Source: CAYQXJ01 sp964421565 (GTDB lineage Bacteria > Planctomycetota > Brocadiia > SM23-32). Taken from it: a stretch of 64,000 nucleotides of DNA. The notes below the pieces were generated by a model. That model was not told the origin of the DNA. It ran no database searches and saw only the letters and a list, made by a program, of their open reading frames with translations. The position numbers and the translations under genes were made by a program. Below are positions 46,421-55,359 of this stretch, one piece after another (position 1 is the first letter of the stretch; each line of letters opens with the position of its first letter). The stretch covers positions 310,001 to 374,000 of the forward strand of contig CAYQXJ010000001.1 in the NCBI GenBank assembly GCA_964421565.1, given 5' to 3'.

Positions 46421-47467
46421 ATGAAGAAAGCCTTTGCGTTGCTGTTGCTGGCGGCGGTTGTTGGCATCGTCATATCAAAGACGCAGCAGACCGGTTCCGC
46501 GAGCGTGGACGAGCCAGCCACCGGCGCAGGCACTGCGTCGGCGGGCCGCCTCGAGGCGGCGACACTCTCCGGCGAACACGAGGGTGTTCTGCCCGACCGC
46601 CGGCAGAGCGCCACACCCGGTCAATCCCCCGTCGCAAGCAAGCTGTCGCCGCCGGAGCAAGCCGTCACCAGTCGCCCGGGCGACGCCCTGCAGGCAAAGC
46701 CCACGTCCGTGCCCGAGCCGCTGTCTGCGCAACCTGAGCCTGCGCCGACCGAGCCCGTCCCCGGGGCGGCGCTGGCAGACGCGATGGCACTGATCGAGCA
46801 GGGCGACCTGGTTGCTGCGCGCCGGGCACTCACCCCACTCTATATCGAGGCGACGGGCGAGAGGGCGCGGAAACTGAGACTGGCGCTCGATCGCATCAGC
46901 GAGAAGCTCGTGTTCGATTCGCGGGTGATGGACGGTGCGATCCTGCACGAGGTGGCGCCCGGGGAGACACTGACGCGGATAGGCCAGCATTACGGCGTAA
47001 GCTGGCGCATGATCGCCCGCCTCAACCGCGTCGACCCGAAGCGTATTCAGGTGGGCCAGAAGCTCAAGGTCATCCCCGGCCCGCCGAGCATTGTTGCGTG
47101 GAAGAGCCGCTTCGCGCTGGCCCTGCTGATGGACGGGGTGTACGTAAAGGAGTATCCCATCGGCGTCGGCAAGGATGGCAGGACGCCGGCGCGGGAGTTC
47201 ACCGTGGACAACATGCTGATTCGCCCTCGCTGGTATAAGCCGGACGGGGGCATAGTGGAGTACGGGGAGGAAGAGCACCTGCTCGGCGAGCGATGGATCG
47301 GGTTCAGCGACGAGCCGGGCGCCGCCGGGTTCGGCATCCACGGCACGAACGACGAGGCGGGCATCGGCACCGAGTGTTCCAACGGCTGCCTGCGCATGCG
47401 CAACGAGGACGTGATGGAGCTCTACGACTTTCTGGTTACCGGTGCCCATGTGGAAATAAGGGAGTAG
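46421..47467 (+). CDS. L,D-transpeptidase with LysM domain
   Basis: A 348-residue periplasmic enzyme that cross-links peptidoglycan or anchors proteins to it. The N-terminus is a signal peptide or membrane anchor (MKKAFALLLLAAVVGIVIS), then a proline- and alanine-rich linker to about 115, a helical segment, a LysM domain (about 174-219, HEVAPGETLTRIGQHYGV), and the YkuD catalytic domain. The active site is complete: His307 in FGIHGTN, Ser320 and Cys323 in CSNGCLRM. It heads a tight operon with a cyclodeaminase-like gene 4 nt downstream. Confidence 0.92.
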   Translation: MKKAFALLLLAAVVGIVISKTQQTGSASVDEPATGAGTASAGRLEAATLSGEHEGVLPDRRQSATPGQSPVASKLSPPEQAVTSRPGDALQAKPTSVPEPLSAQPEPAPTEPVPGAALADAMALIEQGDLVAARRALTPLYIEATGERARKLRLALDRISEKLVFDSRVMDGAILHEVAPGETLTRIGQHYGVSWRMIARLNRVDPKRIQVGQKLKVIPGPPSIVAWKSRFALALLMDGVYVKEYPIGVGKDGRTPAREFTVDNMLIRPRWYKPDGGIVEYGEEEHLLGERWIGFSDEPGAAGFGIHGTNDEAGIGTECSNGCLRMRNEDVMELYDFLVTGAHVEIRE

Positions 47468-47471
47468 GCCC

Positions 47472-48101
47472 GTGTATCGGCAACAGAGCTTGGAGACCTA
47501 CCTGCGCGACGCGGCGGCGAAGAAACCGGCCCCGGGAGGCGGCAGCGTAAGCGCCCTGGCCGGAGCGCTGGCAGCATCCATGTGCGAGATGGTGGCCAAC
47601 TTCACCGTCGGGCGTAAGAAGTACGCCGATGTCGAGGACGAAGTGCAGCAGATGCTCTCCGACCTCGGCGAGGTGCATGAAGCCCTGATCGACCTGTTAG
47701 ACCAGGATGTGGAGGCGTACAGGGCTGTCAACGCCGCCTATAGTATGCCGAAGGAGACAGAAGAGCAGAAGTCTGCCCGGGACGAGGCCATCGACCGCGC
47801 TCTGCGCGGCGCGATGGATGTGCCCCTGCGGATAATGCGTCACTGCGCGCCAGTTGCGGTCGCCGCGCAGCGCATCGCCCGTATCGGCAACCCCAACCTG
47901 ATTACCGACGCCGGAGTGAGCGCCATCCTGGCTGAGGGGGCCTGCGCATCGGCAGCGCTGAACGTGGAGATCAACCTGAAGTTCCTGCAGGACGACTCGC
48001 TGGCGGCCGAAACGCGCGCGGAGATGGACAGGCTTCTGCGTCAGGTCGAGCAAGGCCGCCACGAGACTTCGCGCCTCGTCTCAGCGCATCTGGAGGGCTG
48101 A
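47472..48101 (+). CDS. Cyclodeaminase/cyclohydrolase family protein (FTCD_C)
   Basis: A 209-residue helical protein of the formiminotetrahydrofolate cyclodeaminase family. PAPGGGSVSALAGALAASM is the family signature, followed by KKYADVEDEV and ITDAGVSAILAEGA. Members act as cyclodeaminase or as methenyl-tetrahydrofolate cyclohydrolase (FchA). The start is GTG 47472, with GGGAG about 5 nt before it. It sits between cell-wall and hypothetical genes, so the operon gives no further clue. Confidence 0.9.
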   Translation: MYRQQSLETYLRDAAAKKPAPGGGSVSALAGALAASMCEMVANFTVGRKKYADVEDEVQQMLSDLGEVHEALIDLLDQDVEAYRAVNAAYSMPKETEEQKSARDEAIDRALRGAMDVPLRIMRHCAPVAVAAQRIARIGNPNLITDAGVSAILAEGACASAALNVEINLKFLQDDSLAAETRAEMDRLLRQVEQGRHETSRLVSAHLEG

Positions 48102-48102
48102 G

Positions 48103-48600
48103 TTGTCACTATCCGAGGGCTACCGGATCGGAAGCAGCAACGCTGCATGCTGTGACTGTGGAGTGGAGTTCTCTGCCGGTCAGGGACTGTTCTCCGCACT
48201 CCGGGAAGCCGATGACGGGTTCGAACGCATGGATTACTGCACAGCCTGCTGGCAGCGCTGCAATGAGGCTGGCGGATGGTTCTGCCATTGGCGCACACGC
48301 CGGCCCCAGGCGAGCGCGCGCCGTGTGCTCGACACCGACCTGATGGTCGAGTTCTTCGATCGGCTGGCGCATGCCGAGGACGCGGACAAGCGGGCGTTCC
48401 GGTTCGTGCTTGCCCTATACCTCGCCCGCCGCAAGGAGCTCAAACTGCTGGGCGTGCGGCGCAACGCGGAGGGCGAAGCCTTGCTCTTCGAGCGTCGAGG
48501 GACGGGCATCCGGGTCGAGGTGCAGGACCCACACCTGGGCCAGCAGCAGATAGAAGAAGCTGCCGTGAAACTGGGCCGGCTGTTCGACGCGGACCTCTGA
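48103..48600 (+). CDS. Hypothetical protein with zinc-ribbon-like cysteines
   Basis: A 165-residue cytoplasmic protein. Cys pairs near residues 16-19 (CCDCGVEFSAGQ) and 46-49 (YCTACWQRC) suggest a zinc ribbon, and the C-terminal half is helical with the segment RFVLALYLARRKELKLLGVRR. It starts at TTG 48103, one base after the preceding stop. I recognise no named family, though the pattern is reminiscent of a conserved planctomycete protein. It is presumably translated by coupling with the cyclodeaminase gene. Confidence 0.68.
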   Translation: MSLSEGYRIGSSNAACCDCGVEFSAGQGLFSALREADDGFERMDYCTACWQRCNEAGGWFCHWRTRRPQASARRVLDTDLMVEFFDRLAHAEDADKRAFRFVLALYLARRKELKLLGVRRNAEGEALLFERRGTGIRVEVQDPHLGQQQIEEAAVKLGRLFDADL

Positions 48601-48616
48601 GGCCGAACTGCCTGAC

Positions 48617-48934
48617 TCAGCCCGCCGAAGCGGCGTCGGCTTCCTCGTCAGCGATAGAGTCACGACACTCCTGCCACACCCATTTCGGCACCAGCCTGCC
48701 GGCCAGCCAGAACCCCGCCGGCACGATGAGCAGGTCATCCAGGTAGCCTATCAGCGGCAGAAAGTCGGGTATCAGGTCAATCGGCGAGATTGCATACGCC
48801 ACCGTCAGAGCGGCGACAGCCCTTGCGCACCAGGGAGTATGGGGATGCTGCCACACCGCGCGCAGCAGCCTGAGGCGGCTCCGCGCTGCATGCGCTGCAC
48901 GCCCGAGCCCCGATCTGCGCCGTTCGCCGTCCAT
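48617..48934 (-). CDS. DUF1232 (YkvA-type) membrane protein
   Basis: A 105-residue protein with the DUF1232 signature AYAISPIDLIPDFLPLIGYLDDLL followed by a hydrophobic stretch. The family is small, membrane-associated and of unknown role. ATG 48934 is preferred; it has no Shine-Dalgarno, and a TACAAT ends only 8 nt before it, so the message may be leaderless. The gene is convergent with the operon ending at 48600. Confidence 0.82.
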   Translation of the reverse strand: MDGERRRSGLGRAAHAARSRLRLLRAVWQHPHTPWCARAVAALTVAYAISPIDLIPDFLPLIGYLDDLLIVPAGFWLAGRLVPKWVWQECRDSIADEEADAASAG

Positions 48935-48942
48935 GGCAGTGG

Positions 48943-48971
48943 ATTGTAGCGTTCCGGCACGCGAAGGCCAA
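48943..48971 (-). promoter_or_regulatory. Predicted promoter for the DUF1232 gene, possibly leaderless
   Basis: On the minus strand TTGGCC (48971-48966), a 17-bp spacer and TACAAT (48948-48943). The -10 box ends 8 nt before the ATG, where transcription would normally start. Confidence 0.5.
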
Positions 48972-48985
48972 AGTCGCATGCGTGA

Positions 48986-49014
48986 TTGACCCGGCGCCGG
49001 CGGCGCGCTATGCT
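48986..49014 (+). promoter_or_regulatory. Predicted promoter for the phosphohexomutase gene
   Basis: TTGACC (48986-48991), a 17-bp spacer and TATGCT (49009-49014), 47 nt before the ATG at 49062. Confidence 0.55.
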
Positions 49015-49061
49015 GGCGTCACTGTTCGGGCCAGACCCACTGCCTACATGGGGGGCGTCGC

Positions 49062-50501
49062 ATGTCGCGTGTTGACCTCGGCGTGGTCAAATCTTACGAC
49101 ATCCGCGGAACTTACCCCGATCAACTCGACGGCTGGTTCGCTTACATGTTCGGCAGAGCGCTACCCCGCGTCATCGACTGCGAGAGGGCAGCTCTCGGTT
49201 GGGATGCCCGGCTTAGCTCCCCGGAGCTGGCCGGTTCGCTGACCGCAGGGCTGCGGCACGAAGGCGTTCAGGTCGGCGTTCTGGGCATGTGCCCGACGGA
49301 GTTCGTGTACTTCGCAGCGGGCTCCGAGCCGTCGGTCGATCTCGGGCTCATGGTCACTGCCAGTCATAACCCCCCTGAGTACAATGGCTTGAAGGTCGTC
49401 CGGGGCGCTGCAGAGCCTGTGACGGGGAGCACGGGGCTCTGCGAGATCGTCAGGCTGATGGGGGAGCTCGATGTCGAAGCTGATCCCGCCTGCAATGCGC
49501 CGGAGGCCGACGTCGCGCTCTGCGAAGCGTACGTTGACTTCGCCCTGGATTTGGTCGGTGCACCGGATACCAGTGGACTGAGTGCCATCGTGGACGCCGG
49601 CAACGGCGTGGGCGGCATGCTGTGGGATCTGCTGCAGGCGCGGCTCGGTGTTGAGCCCTGGAGGATGAACTGCCGCCCCGATGGGCACTTTCCGGCGCAC
49701 CATCCCGACCCTTCCAGGCGGGAGAATCTGCTACCGTTGATCGAACAGGTTGCCGAACGTAGCGCGTGCTTGGGCTTCTCGTACGACGGAGACGCCGACC
49801 GCGTCGTAGTCGTCACAGAGGATGGACATGTTGTGGACGGCAGCGAGATGACGGCCTGTATTGCACTGCGCCTGCTCGAGCGAGAGCCCGGTTCGGTATT
49901 CGGCGTGGGGCAGACCACGAGCCGCAAGGTGCTTGACTACTTCACGCAGATCGATGTTGAGCCCGTCATGGTGCCGGTCGGGCATAGCAAGATCAAGACC
50001 GTGCTGCGGGCCACCCCCGAGATGGTCTTCGCAGGCGAGGATGCGGGACACTACTACTACCACGACTTCTACCATTGCGACAGTTCGCTGATCACCACGC
50101 TGCACCTGCTGCACATGGTTGCGGACGGACGCCTGGCGGAGCTTGTGGGTTCGTTCGCAGGGCCCTGGTATCGTCCCCGTCGCGAGCCGTCCTTTAAGTT
50201 CGATGACAAGCAGCACGCGCTCGAAGTGTGCCGAACCGTCGCTGAACGGGCGCTGGAGCGGCACGGGCAGGGCGACGAGATCACGTGCGAGCGGGGCGGT
50301 CGAGTCGCGCGCAACTGCGCCCCGGACAAGGTGGCGGATTGCGATGGTGTGCGCGTGGACTACGAAGATTGGTGGTTCTGCGTCCGTCCGTCTGGCACCG
50401 AACCCATTGCTCGGCTCGCCCTTGAGGCCCGATCCCCCGCCCTGCTCCAGAGGCGGATGGCGGAGCTAACGGCCATGTTCACAGATCTGACTGCTGAGTG
50501 A
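49062..50501 (+). CDS. Phosphomannomutase/phosphoglucomutase
   Basis: A 479-residue alpha-D-phosphohexomutase interconverting hexose 1- and 6-phosphates. The catalytic serine is in MVTASHNPPEYNGLK, the metal-binding loop is YDGDADRVVVV, the sugar-binding loop is FAGEDAGHYYYHD, and the phosphate-binding loop CVRPSGTEPIARL is near the C-terminus. GGGGGG precedes the start. It could feed mannose 1-phosphate to the guanylyltransferase at 13.3 kb; the two genes are far apart, so that link is inference. Confidence 0.93.
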   Translation: MSRVDLGVVKSYDIRGTYPDQLDGWFAYMFGRALPRVIDCERAALGWDARLSSPELAGSLTAGLRHEGVQVGVLGMCPTEFVYFAAGSEPSVDLGLMVTASHNPPEYNGLKVVRGAAEPVTGSTGLCEIVRLMGELDVEADPACNAPEADVALCEAYVDFALDLVGAPDTSGLSAIVDAGNGVGGMLWDLLQARLGVEPWRMNCRPDGHFPAHHPDPSRRENLLPLIEQVAERSACLGFSYDGDADRVVVVTEDGHVVDGSEMTACIALRLLEREPGSVFGVGQTTSRKVLDYFTQIDVEPVMVPVGHSKIKTVLRATPEMVFAGEDAGHYYYHDFYHCDSSLITTLHLLHMVADGRLAELVGSFAGPWYRPRREPSFKFDDKQHALEVCRTVAERALERHGQGDEITCERGGRVARNCAPDKVADCDGVRVDYEDWWFCVRPSGTEPIARLALEARSPALLQRRMAELTAMFTDLTAE

Positions 50502-50517
50502 TGGCGCGTCAGTTGCG

Positions 50518-50546
50518 TTGACACTTCGGGTGGCCTCTCCTATAAT
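50518..50546 (+). promoter_or_regulatory. Consensus sigma70 promoter for serA
   Basis: TTGACA (50518-50523), a 17-bp spacer and TATAAT (50541-50546), both hexamers perfect. It ends 49 nt before the serA ATG and is the clearest promoter in the window. Confidence 0.8.
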
Positions 50547-50595
50547 CCGCCGTTCCTGATGACACCCATCCTCCGAATCTTCGGAGCCCAAGAAG

Positions 50596-52182
50596 ATGAA
50601 GACGGTGCTGATAGCCGACGTGCTGCCGCAGGAGTGTACGCGCATACTCGAGGAAGCCGGTTTGAGGGTAGTGGACGAACCGGGGTTGTCGGAGGATGGA
50701 TTGGCTCAAGCCATCAAGGGTAAGCACGGCGTCATTTGCCGGTCGGGCGTTCAGATCACAGAGCGCGTGCTGGAGGCTGCCGACGCCCTTGAGGCCATTT
50801 GCCGGGCTGGGGTCGGCGTCAACAACATCGATCTGAACGCGGCCTCGCGTAAGGGCGTAGTCGTGATGAACACGCCGGGGGGCAACACGACCAGCACGGC
50901 TGAGCACGCGTTTGCCCTGATGCTCGCCCTGGCGCGAAACATCGGACCAGCCTACGTATCGATGCGCGAGGGCCGGTGGGATCGCAAGAAGTTCGTGGGT
51001 TCACAGCTCGCGGGTGCCGTTCTCGGGGTGGTCGGCTTCGGCCGCATCGGCCAGGTTGTGGCCAAGCGGGCGGTGGCCTTCGGGATGGACTTGCTCGCCT
51101 ACGATCCGTACGTGAGCCGCGAAACGGCCGAGAAGGTAGGTGCGCACCTCGTAGACCACCTGGCGGAGCTTCTGGAGCAAGCCGACTACATTTCGCTGCA
51201 CGTGCCGGAGAACGACCAGACCAAAGGCCTGATCGGCAAAGAGCAACTGGGTCTGATGAAGCCTTCGGCCTGCATCATCAACTGCGCGCGCGGCGGGGTG
51301 GTGGAGATGGACGCCGTAGTGGATGCAGTCCAGGCGGGGCGCCTTGGGGGCGCGGCCTTCGACGTGTACACCTCCGAGCCCCCAACCGATTACTCGTTCG
51401 CCCGGCATGATCGGGTGCTCGCCACGCCACACCTGGGTGCCTCTACCGGCGAGGCTCAGCTGGCGGTGGCCACGGATGCGGCCGAACAGATGGTGGACGC
51501 GCTGCTGCGCCAGCACTTCCGAAACGCCGTGAACACTGCCGCCGTGCCGCCGGAGGAGATGAAGGCGCTGCAGCCCTATTGCCAACTGGCCGTCAAGCTG
51601 GGGCACCTTGCAGCGCAGCTCAATGGGGGCCATCCGGAGTCTGTCGAGATCGCGTGCAAGGGGGAAGTTGCCGAGAGGGACATCAATTTGGTCGTGAGCT
51701 ACGGCGTTATGGGCGTTGTCCGCCCGCTGTTCGGCAGCGAGATCAACGTGGTGAGTGCGCCTCACATAGCCGAAGAACGCGGCGTGCGCATCACCAGCTC
51801 TTCGACCGTGGGGCTGGAGGCCGGCTTCACCGACCTGATATCGCTGGTGCTAAACACCGACCGCGGCCGCACCGACGTGGCGGGCACGATCTTCGGGCGC
51901 AAGTACCCGCGCGTTGTGCGAATCGATGACTTCTACATCGAGGTCGACCCGGCGGGTCACCTGCTCGTCATCCGTTGCACCGATGCGCCCGGAGTCATCG
52001 GCAAGGTAGGTGCTATACTCGGCCTGGCCGGCATCAACATCGCGCGGATGGGCTTCGGTCGCACTCAGCAGGGGGGCGAGGCCATGCTGGCGCTGAACCT
52101 GGATTCGCTCGCCGATTCGAAGACGGTGGAGAAGATAAACCAGCTTGAGGTCGTCAACGAGGCCGTTCTGGTTGAGCTGTGA
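50596..52182 (+). CDS. serA: D-3-phosphoglycerate dehydrogenase
   Basis: A 528-residue NAD-dependent enzyme for the first step of serine synthesis. The NAD loop is VVGFGRIGQVV (about 145-155). The catalytic residues are Arg232 (NCARGGVV), Glu261 and His279 (ATPHLGAST). After the dehydrogenase core come the ASB domain (320-450) and a C-terminal ACT domain (about 455-528, HLLVIRCTDAPGVIGKVG), the long type that binds serine as an inhibitor. An almost ideal promoter lies upstream. Confidence 0.96.
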   Translation: MKTVLIADVLPQECTRILEEAGLRVVDEPGLSEDGLAQAIKGKHGVICRSGVQITERVLEAADALEAICRAGVGVNNIDLNAASRKGVVVMNTPGGNTTSTAEHAFALMLALARNIGPAYVSMREGRWDRKKFVGSQLAGAVLGVVGFGRIGQVVAKRAVAFGMDLLAYDPYVSRETAEKVGAHLVDHLAELLEQADYISLHVPENDQTKGLIGKEQLGLMKPSACIINCARGGVVEMDAVVDAVQAGRLGGAAFDVYTSEPPTDYSFARHDRVLATPHLGASTGEAQLAVATDAAEQMVDALLRQHFRNAVNTAAVPPEEMKALQPYCQLAVKLGHLAAQLNGGHPESVEIACKGEVAERDINLVVSYGVMGVVRPLFGSEINVVSAPHIAEERGVRITSSSTVGLEAGFTDLISLVLNTDRGRTDVAGTIFGRKYPRVVRIDDFYIEVDPAGHLLVIRCTDAPGVIGKVGAILGLAGINIARMGFGRTQQGGEAMLALNLDSLADSKTVEKINQLEVVNEAVLVEL

Positions 52183-52215
52183 GCGAGCGAGGTCAGACGC
52201 CGCCGGCCATTCATC

Positions 52216-52244
52216 TTGTCTCGTGGCCTTGCCACCCGTATAAT
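52216..52244 (+). promoter_or_regulatory. Predicted promoter for the NfeD-FloA-HEAT operon
   Basis: TTGTCT (52216-52221), a 17-bp spacer and a perfect TATAAT (52239-52244), 50 nt before the first ATG. Confidence 0.6.
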
Positions 52245-52294
52245 CGCCCTCGGATGGTAGCGCTCTGTGGGTCACAAATCTGGGCGGAGGCGGC

Positions 52295-53779
52295 ATGATC
52301 CGAGCGGCGAGCCGCGCTTGTGGGACGGTGATCGTGGCCACGTTGTTGCTGACTGCCGTGCTTTGCCGCGGGGCTCGGGGCCAGGAGGCCGGATCCGAGG
52401 CGCATATCTTACGCCTTGAGGGTATGATCACCAAGGCGGGCTTCCTCAACGTGCGCGGCTACATCAACGAGGCCCGCGAGCAAGGTGTTCCCACCTTCAT
52501 CCTCGAGCTCGATACACCCGGGGGCACGATCCAGGATTCGATGGATCTGGCGGACTTTATCTTCGCCCTCGAGGACATCCAGATCGTCGCCTACGTGCAC
52601 AACCAGGCGCTCAGTGGCGGCACCATGGTCGCCCTCGCCTGTGACGCGATCTACATCGATGCCTCTGTCGGGCAGATGGGCGACGTGGCGCCCGTCGATA
52701 TCAGCGGGCAGATACTGAGCGAGAAGATTCAGACTGTCGTCCGCGAGACGATGGCCAACTACGCTCGCGCGCGCGCTTATCCCGAGGCCCTGGTGAAGGC
52801 GATGGTCACCAAGGAGGTCGAGGTCTTCCAGGTGCAAACCGTCGATGATCCCGAAGGGTCCTGGTCGTACGTGACCGGGGTCGAGTTCTCAACGTGGTCG
52901 CCCGAGCAGCGCGAAAAGGTGCTGAACAAGGAGCTGGTCGTGGCCAGCAATGAGCTGCTCACCATGAGCGGACAGCGGGCGGTGGAGCTGGGGTTTGCCC
53001 GCAAAGCAATGCGCAGCCCGCAGGAGCTGTACGATACGCTTGGGCTGAGGCCCGAAAGCGTGGAGCGCATCTACCTGACCGGCGCGGAGAAGCTGCTGAA
53101 CTTCCTCGACGCCCTTAGCCCCCTGCTGATCGTCGGTGGTTTCGTGCTCGTCTTCCTCGAGCTGACCCAGCCGGGCCTTGGCTTGCCTGGCCTGCTGGGG
53201 GTCATATGCTTCGCGGCTTTCTTCTTCATCAAGTTCAGTCTAAACTATGCCCACATCTTTGAGGTGCTGCTTTTCGTCCTGGGACTCGCGCTGCTGATGG
53301 TCGAGATCTTCATCATCCCCGGGTTCGGCATTGCGGGGGTGTCCGGCATTGTGCTTATGTTCGTGGCACTGGTTCTGGCGTTCCAGGAGTTCGATCTGCC
53401 CAGAACGCCGCTGGAGGTGGAAGCCTTCCAGTACAACCTGCTCAAGGTCGTTGGTTCGCTGGCGGGGGCAGCGGTCGGCATTGGGCTGATGGTGCGCCTG
53501 ATGCCCTCGATGCCGGGTTTCCGGCGGATTATGAACGTCTACAGTCTGGCGGACGCGAGCGTCGGCGAGATGCAGGAGCGCCGGACCCCCGGCCTGCAAC
53601 GTATGGTCGGCGAGGTGGGCACGGCCCTGACCGCGCTGCGGCCGGCGGGAAGGGCCGAGTTTGGCGAGATGCTGCTGGACGTTGTGACGGAGGGGGAGTT
53701 CGTGGAAAAGGGCGAGACCGTGCGCATCGCGCAGGTCCACGGCAACCGCGTCGTCGTCGAACGGTGCCGGCGAATGTGA
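52295..53779 (+). CDS. NfeD-family membrane serine protease (ClpP class, long form)
   Basis: A 494-residue membrane protease. A signal peptide (to about residue 30) leads to a ClpP-like domain with LELDTPGGTIQDSMDLADFI, the probable nucleophile Ser107 in QALSGGTMVALACD, and a candidate Lys144. Several TM helices (about 270-390) follow, and then the C-terminal NfeD OB domain (GTALTALRPAGRAEF, VVTEGEFVEKGETVRI). Such proteases work with flotillin or stomatin-type proteins, one of which is encoded in this operon. GGCGGAGG precedes the ATG. Confidence 0.92.
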   Translation: MIRAASRACGTVIVATLLLTAVLCRGARGQEAGSEAHILRLEGMITKAGFLNVRGYINEAREQGVPTFILELDTPGGTIQDSMDLADFIFALEDIQIVAYVHNQALSGGTMVALACDAIYIDASVGQMGDVAPVDISGQILSEKIQTVVRETMANYARARAYPEALVKAMVTKEVEVFQVQTVDDPEGSWSYVTGVEFSTWSPEQREKVLNKELVVASNELLTMSGQRAVELGFARKAMRSPQELYDTLGLRPESVERIYLTGAEKLLNFLDALSPLLIVGGFVLVFLELTQPGLGLPGLLGVICFAAFFFIKFSLNYAHIFEVLLFVLGLALLMVEIFIIPGFGIAGVSGIVLMFVALVLAFQEFDLPRTPLEVEAFQYNLLKVVGSLAGAAVGIGLMVRLMPSMPGFRRIMNVYSLADASVGEMQERRTPGLQRMVGEVGTALTALRPAGRAEFGEMLLDVVTEGEFVEKGETVRIAQVHGNRVVVERCRRM

Positions 53780-53804
53780 CCTCTACCAGTTGGGGAGAAC
53801 AGGA

Positions 53805-54260
53805 TTGGGCGACCTGACGATCATCATCGGCGTGTTCATCTGCGGCCTGGTGGCGATGTTCGTGGAGCTGTTCCTGCCGGGCGCGATCATCGGCACCATC
53901 GGTTTTCTGGCCGTTGCCGGTAGCATCGTTTTCGCCTTTGTGCGGGGGCATTCCACCACGGGCGCCGTGCTCGTCATGTGCACCATCGCGTTCATACCCG
54001 TTTTCTTCACGGTTTGGAAGAACGTGCTCGCCCGCTACTTCGCCATCACGGGCGACGAGAAGGATTTCCGCCCCTCGGCGCTCGGCAGCGATCTGGTCGG
54101 TGCGGAAGGCATCACCCTGAGCGCCCTGCGCCCGAGCGGCATAGCGCGGCTGAACGAGCAGCGCTACGACGTGGTGACGCGCGGTGAAATGCTGGAGAAG
54201 GGGACGCGGATACGTGTCATAGAAGTGTCCGGTAATCGGATAGTGGTTGCGCGCGCATAG
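53805..54260 (+). CDS. Short NfeD-family membrane protein
   Basis: A 151-residue protein with two to three N-terminal TM helices (IIIGVFICGLVAMFVELFLPG, then FLAVAGSIVFAFV, and a later one) and a C-terminal NfeD OB domain (GAEGITLSALRPSGIARL, YDVVTRGEMLEKGTRIRVIEV). TTG 53805 is preferred because GGGGAG lies 7 nt upstream. It lacks the protease domain of the preceding gene, 25 nt upstream. NfeD1b-type proteins are usual partners of flotillins. Confidence 0.88.
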   Translation: MGDLTIIIGVFICGLVAMFVELFLPGAIIGTIGFLAVAGSIVFAFVRGHSTTGAVLVMCTIAFIPVFFTVWKNVLARYFAITGDEKDFRPSALGSDLVGAEGITLSALRPSGIARLNEQRYDVVTRGEMLEKGTRIRVIEVSGNRIVVARA

Positions 54261-54324
54261 ACTATGACGACGGTCGCGGGCCGTCGTGGAGTGAATCTGA
54301 GGTCTTCAGCGATAGGAGCCAGGC

Positions 54325-55350
54325 ATGTTGCCAGTAGTAGCACAGATGAATCCGGGCGCGGTCATCGTCTTGATCGTCGCCGTCATCGTCTTTCTTGCTT
54401 TCCTGATGTTCGCCTTCAGCTACGGCATGCTGTACATCAAGGCGCTGCTGGCGGGGGCACACGTCGGCATATTCGAGCTCATCGGCATGCGCCTGCGGGG
54501 TGTTCGCCCGTCGGTGATCGTGGACAGCCGCATCATGGCCATCAAGGCCGGCCTGCCGATAAAGACGGTTGAACTGGAGACGCACTACCTGGCACGGGGC
54601 AACGTGCCGAACGTGGTGCGCGCGCTGATCGCCGCCAGCAAGGCCAATATCGCCCTGACCTTCAACCAGGCGTGCGCCATCGACCTGGCCGGCCGTGACG
54701 TGCTGGAGGCCGTGCAGACCAGCGTGAATCCGAAGGTGATCGACTGCCCCGATCCCACAAAGGGCCGCGACACCGTTGCCGCCGTGGCCAAAGACGGCAT
54801 CCAGGTGAAGGCGAAGGCCCGCGTTACCGTACGCGCCAACCTGGAGCGGCTGGTCGGCGGCGCCAAGGAAGAGACCATCATCGCGCGCGTCGGCGAGGGG
54901 ATCGTCACAACCATTGGTTCTTCAGAGAGTTACAAGGTCGTGCTGGAGAACCCCGATATCATCAGCCGGCGGGTGCTTGACAAGGGGCTCGACGCCGGGA
55001 CGGCATTCGAGATACTGTCCATCGACATCGCAGATGTGGACGTCGGCGAGAATATCGGCGCCAAGCTGCAGGCCGACCAGGCCGAGGCGGACAAGCGCGT
55101 CGCCCAGGCACTGGCGGAGCGGCGCCGCGCAATGGCCGTGGCCCGTGAGCAGGAGATGCAAGCACTCGTGGCTGAGAACCGCGCGAAAGTGGTGCTGGCC
55201 GAGGCCGAAGTGCCGAAGGCCATTTCGCAGGCGTTCCGCGAAGGCAACCTCGGCATCATGGATTACTACTCCCTGAGGAACGTCCAGGCCGATACCGATA
55301 TGCGCCGCTCCATCGGCGGGCAGCCGCAGGAAGGCCAGTCAAGCAGTTAG
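54325..55350 (+). CDS. floA: Flotillin-like protein FloA (UPF0365)
   Basis: A 341-residue membrane scaffold of the SPFH superfamily thought to organise membrane microdomains. It has one N-terminal hydrophobic helix (about 12-33) with GMLYIKALLAGAHVG, the FloA-specific segments IMAIKAGLPIKTVELETHYLARG and VQTSVNPKVIDCP, and a C-terminal coiled coil (about 245-310, DKRVAQALAERRRAMAVAREQE as two pieces). Conservation with UPF0365 is high. It follows the two NfeD genes, the standard order, and is only 9 nt before the HEAT-repeat gene. Confidence 0.95.
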   Translation: MLPVVAQMNPGAVIVLIVAVIVFLAFLMFAFSYGMLYIKALLAGAHVGIFELIGMRLRGVRPSVIVDSRIMAIKAGLPIKTVELETHYLARGNVPNVVRALIAASKANIALTFNQACAIDLAGRDVLEAVQTSVNPKVIDCPDPTKGRDTVAAVAKDGIQVKAKARVTVRANLERLVGGAKEETIIARVGEGIVTTIGSSESYKVVLENPDIISRRVLDKGLDAGTAFEILSIDIADVDVGENIGAKLQADQAEADKRVAQALAERRRAMAVAREQEMQALVAENRAKVVLAEAEVPKAISQAFREGNLGIMDYYSLRNVQADTDMRRSIGGQPQEGQSSS

Positions 55351-55359
55351 CGGGGGCGC

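Noticed and set aside
48215..48235. GGTTCGAAC-like string resembling a tRNA T-loop
   Set aside because: It lies inside a coding gene in frame, and no acceptor or anticodon stem surrounds it.
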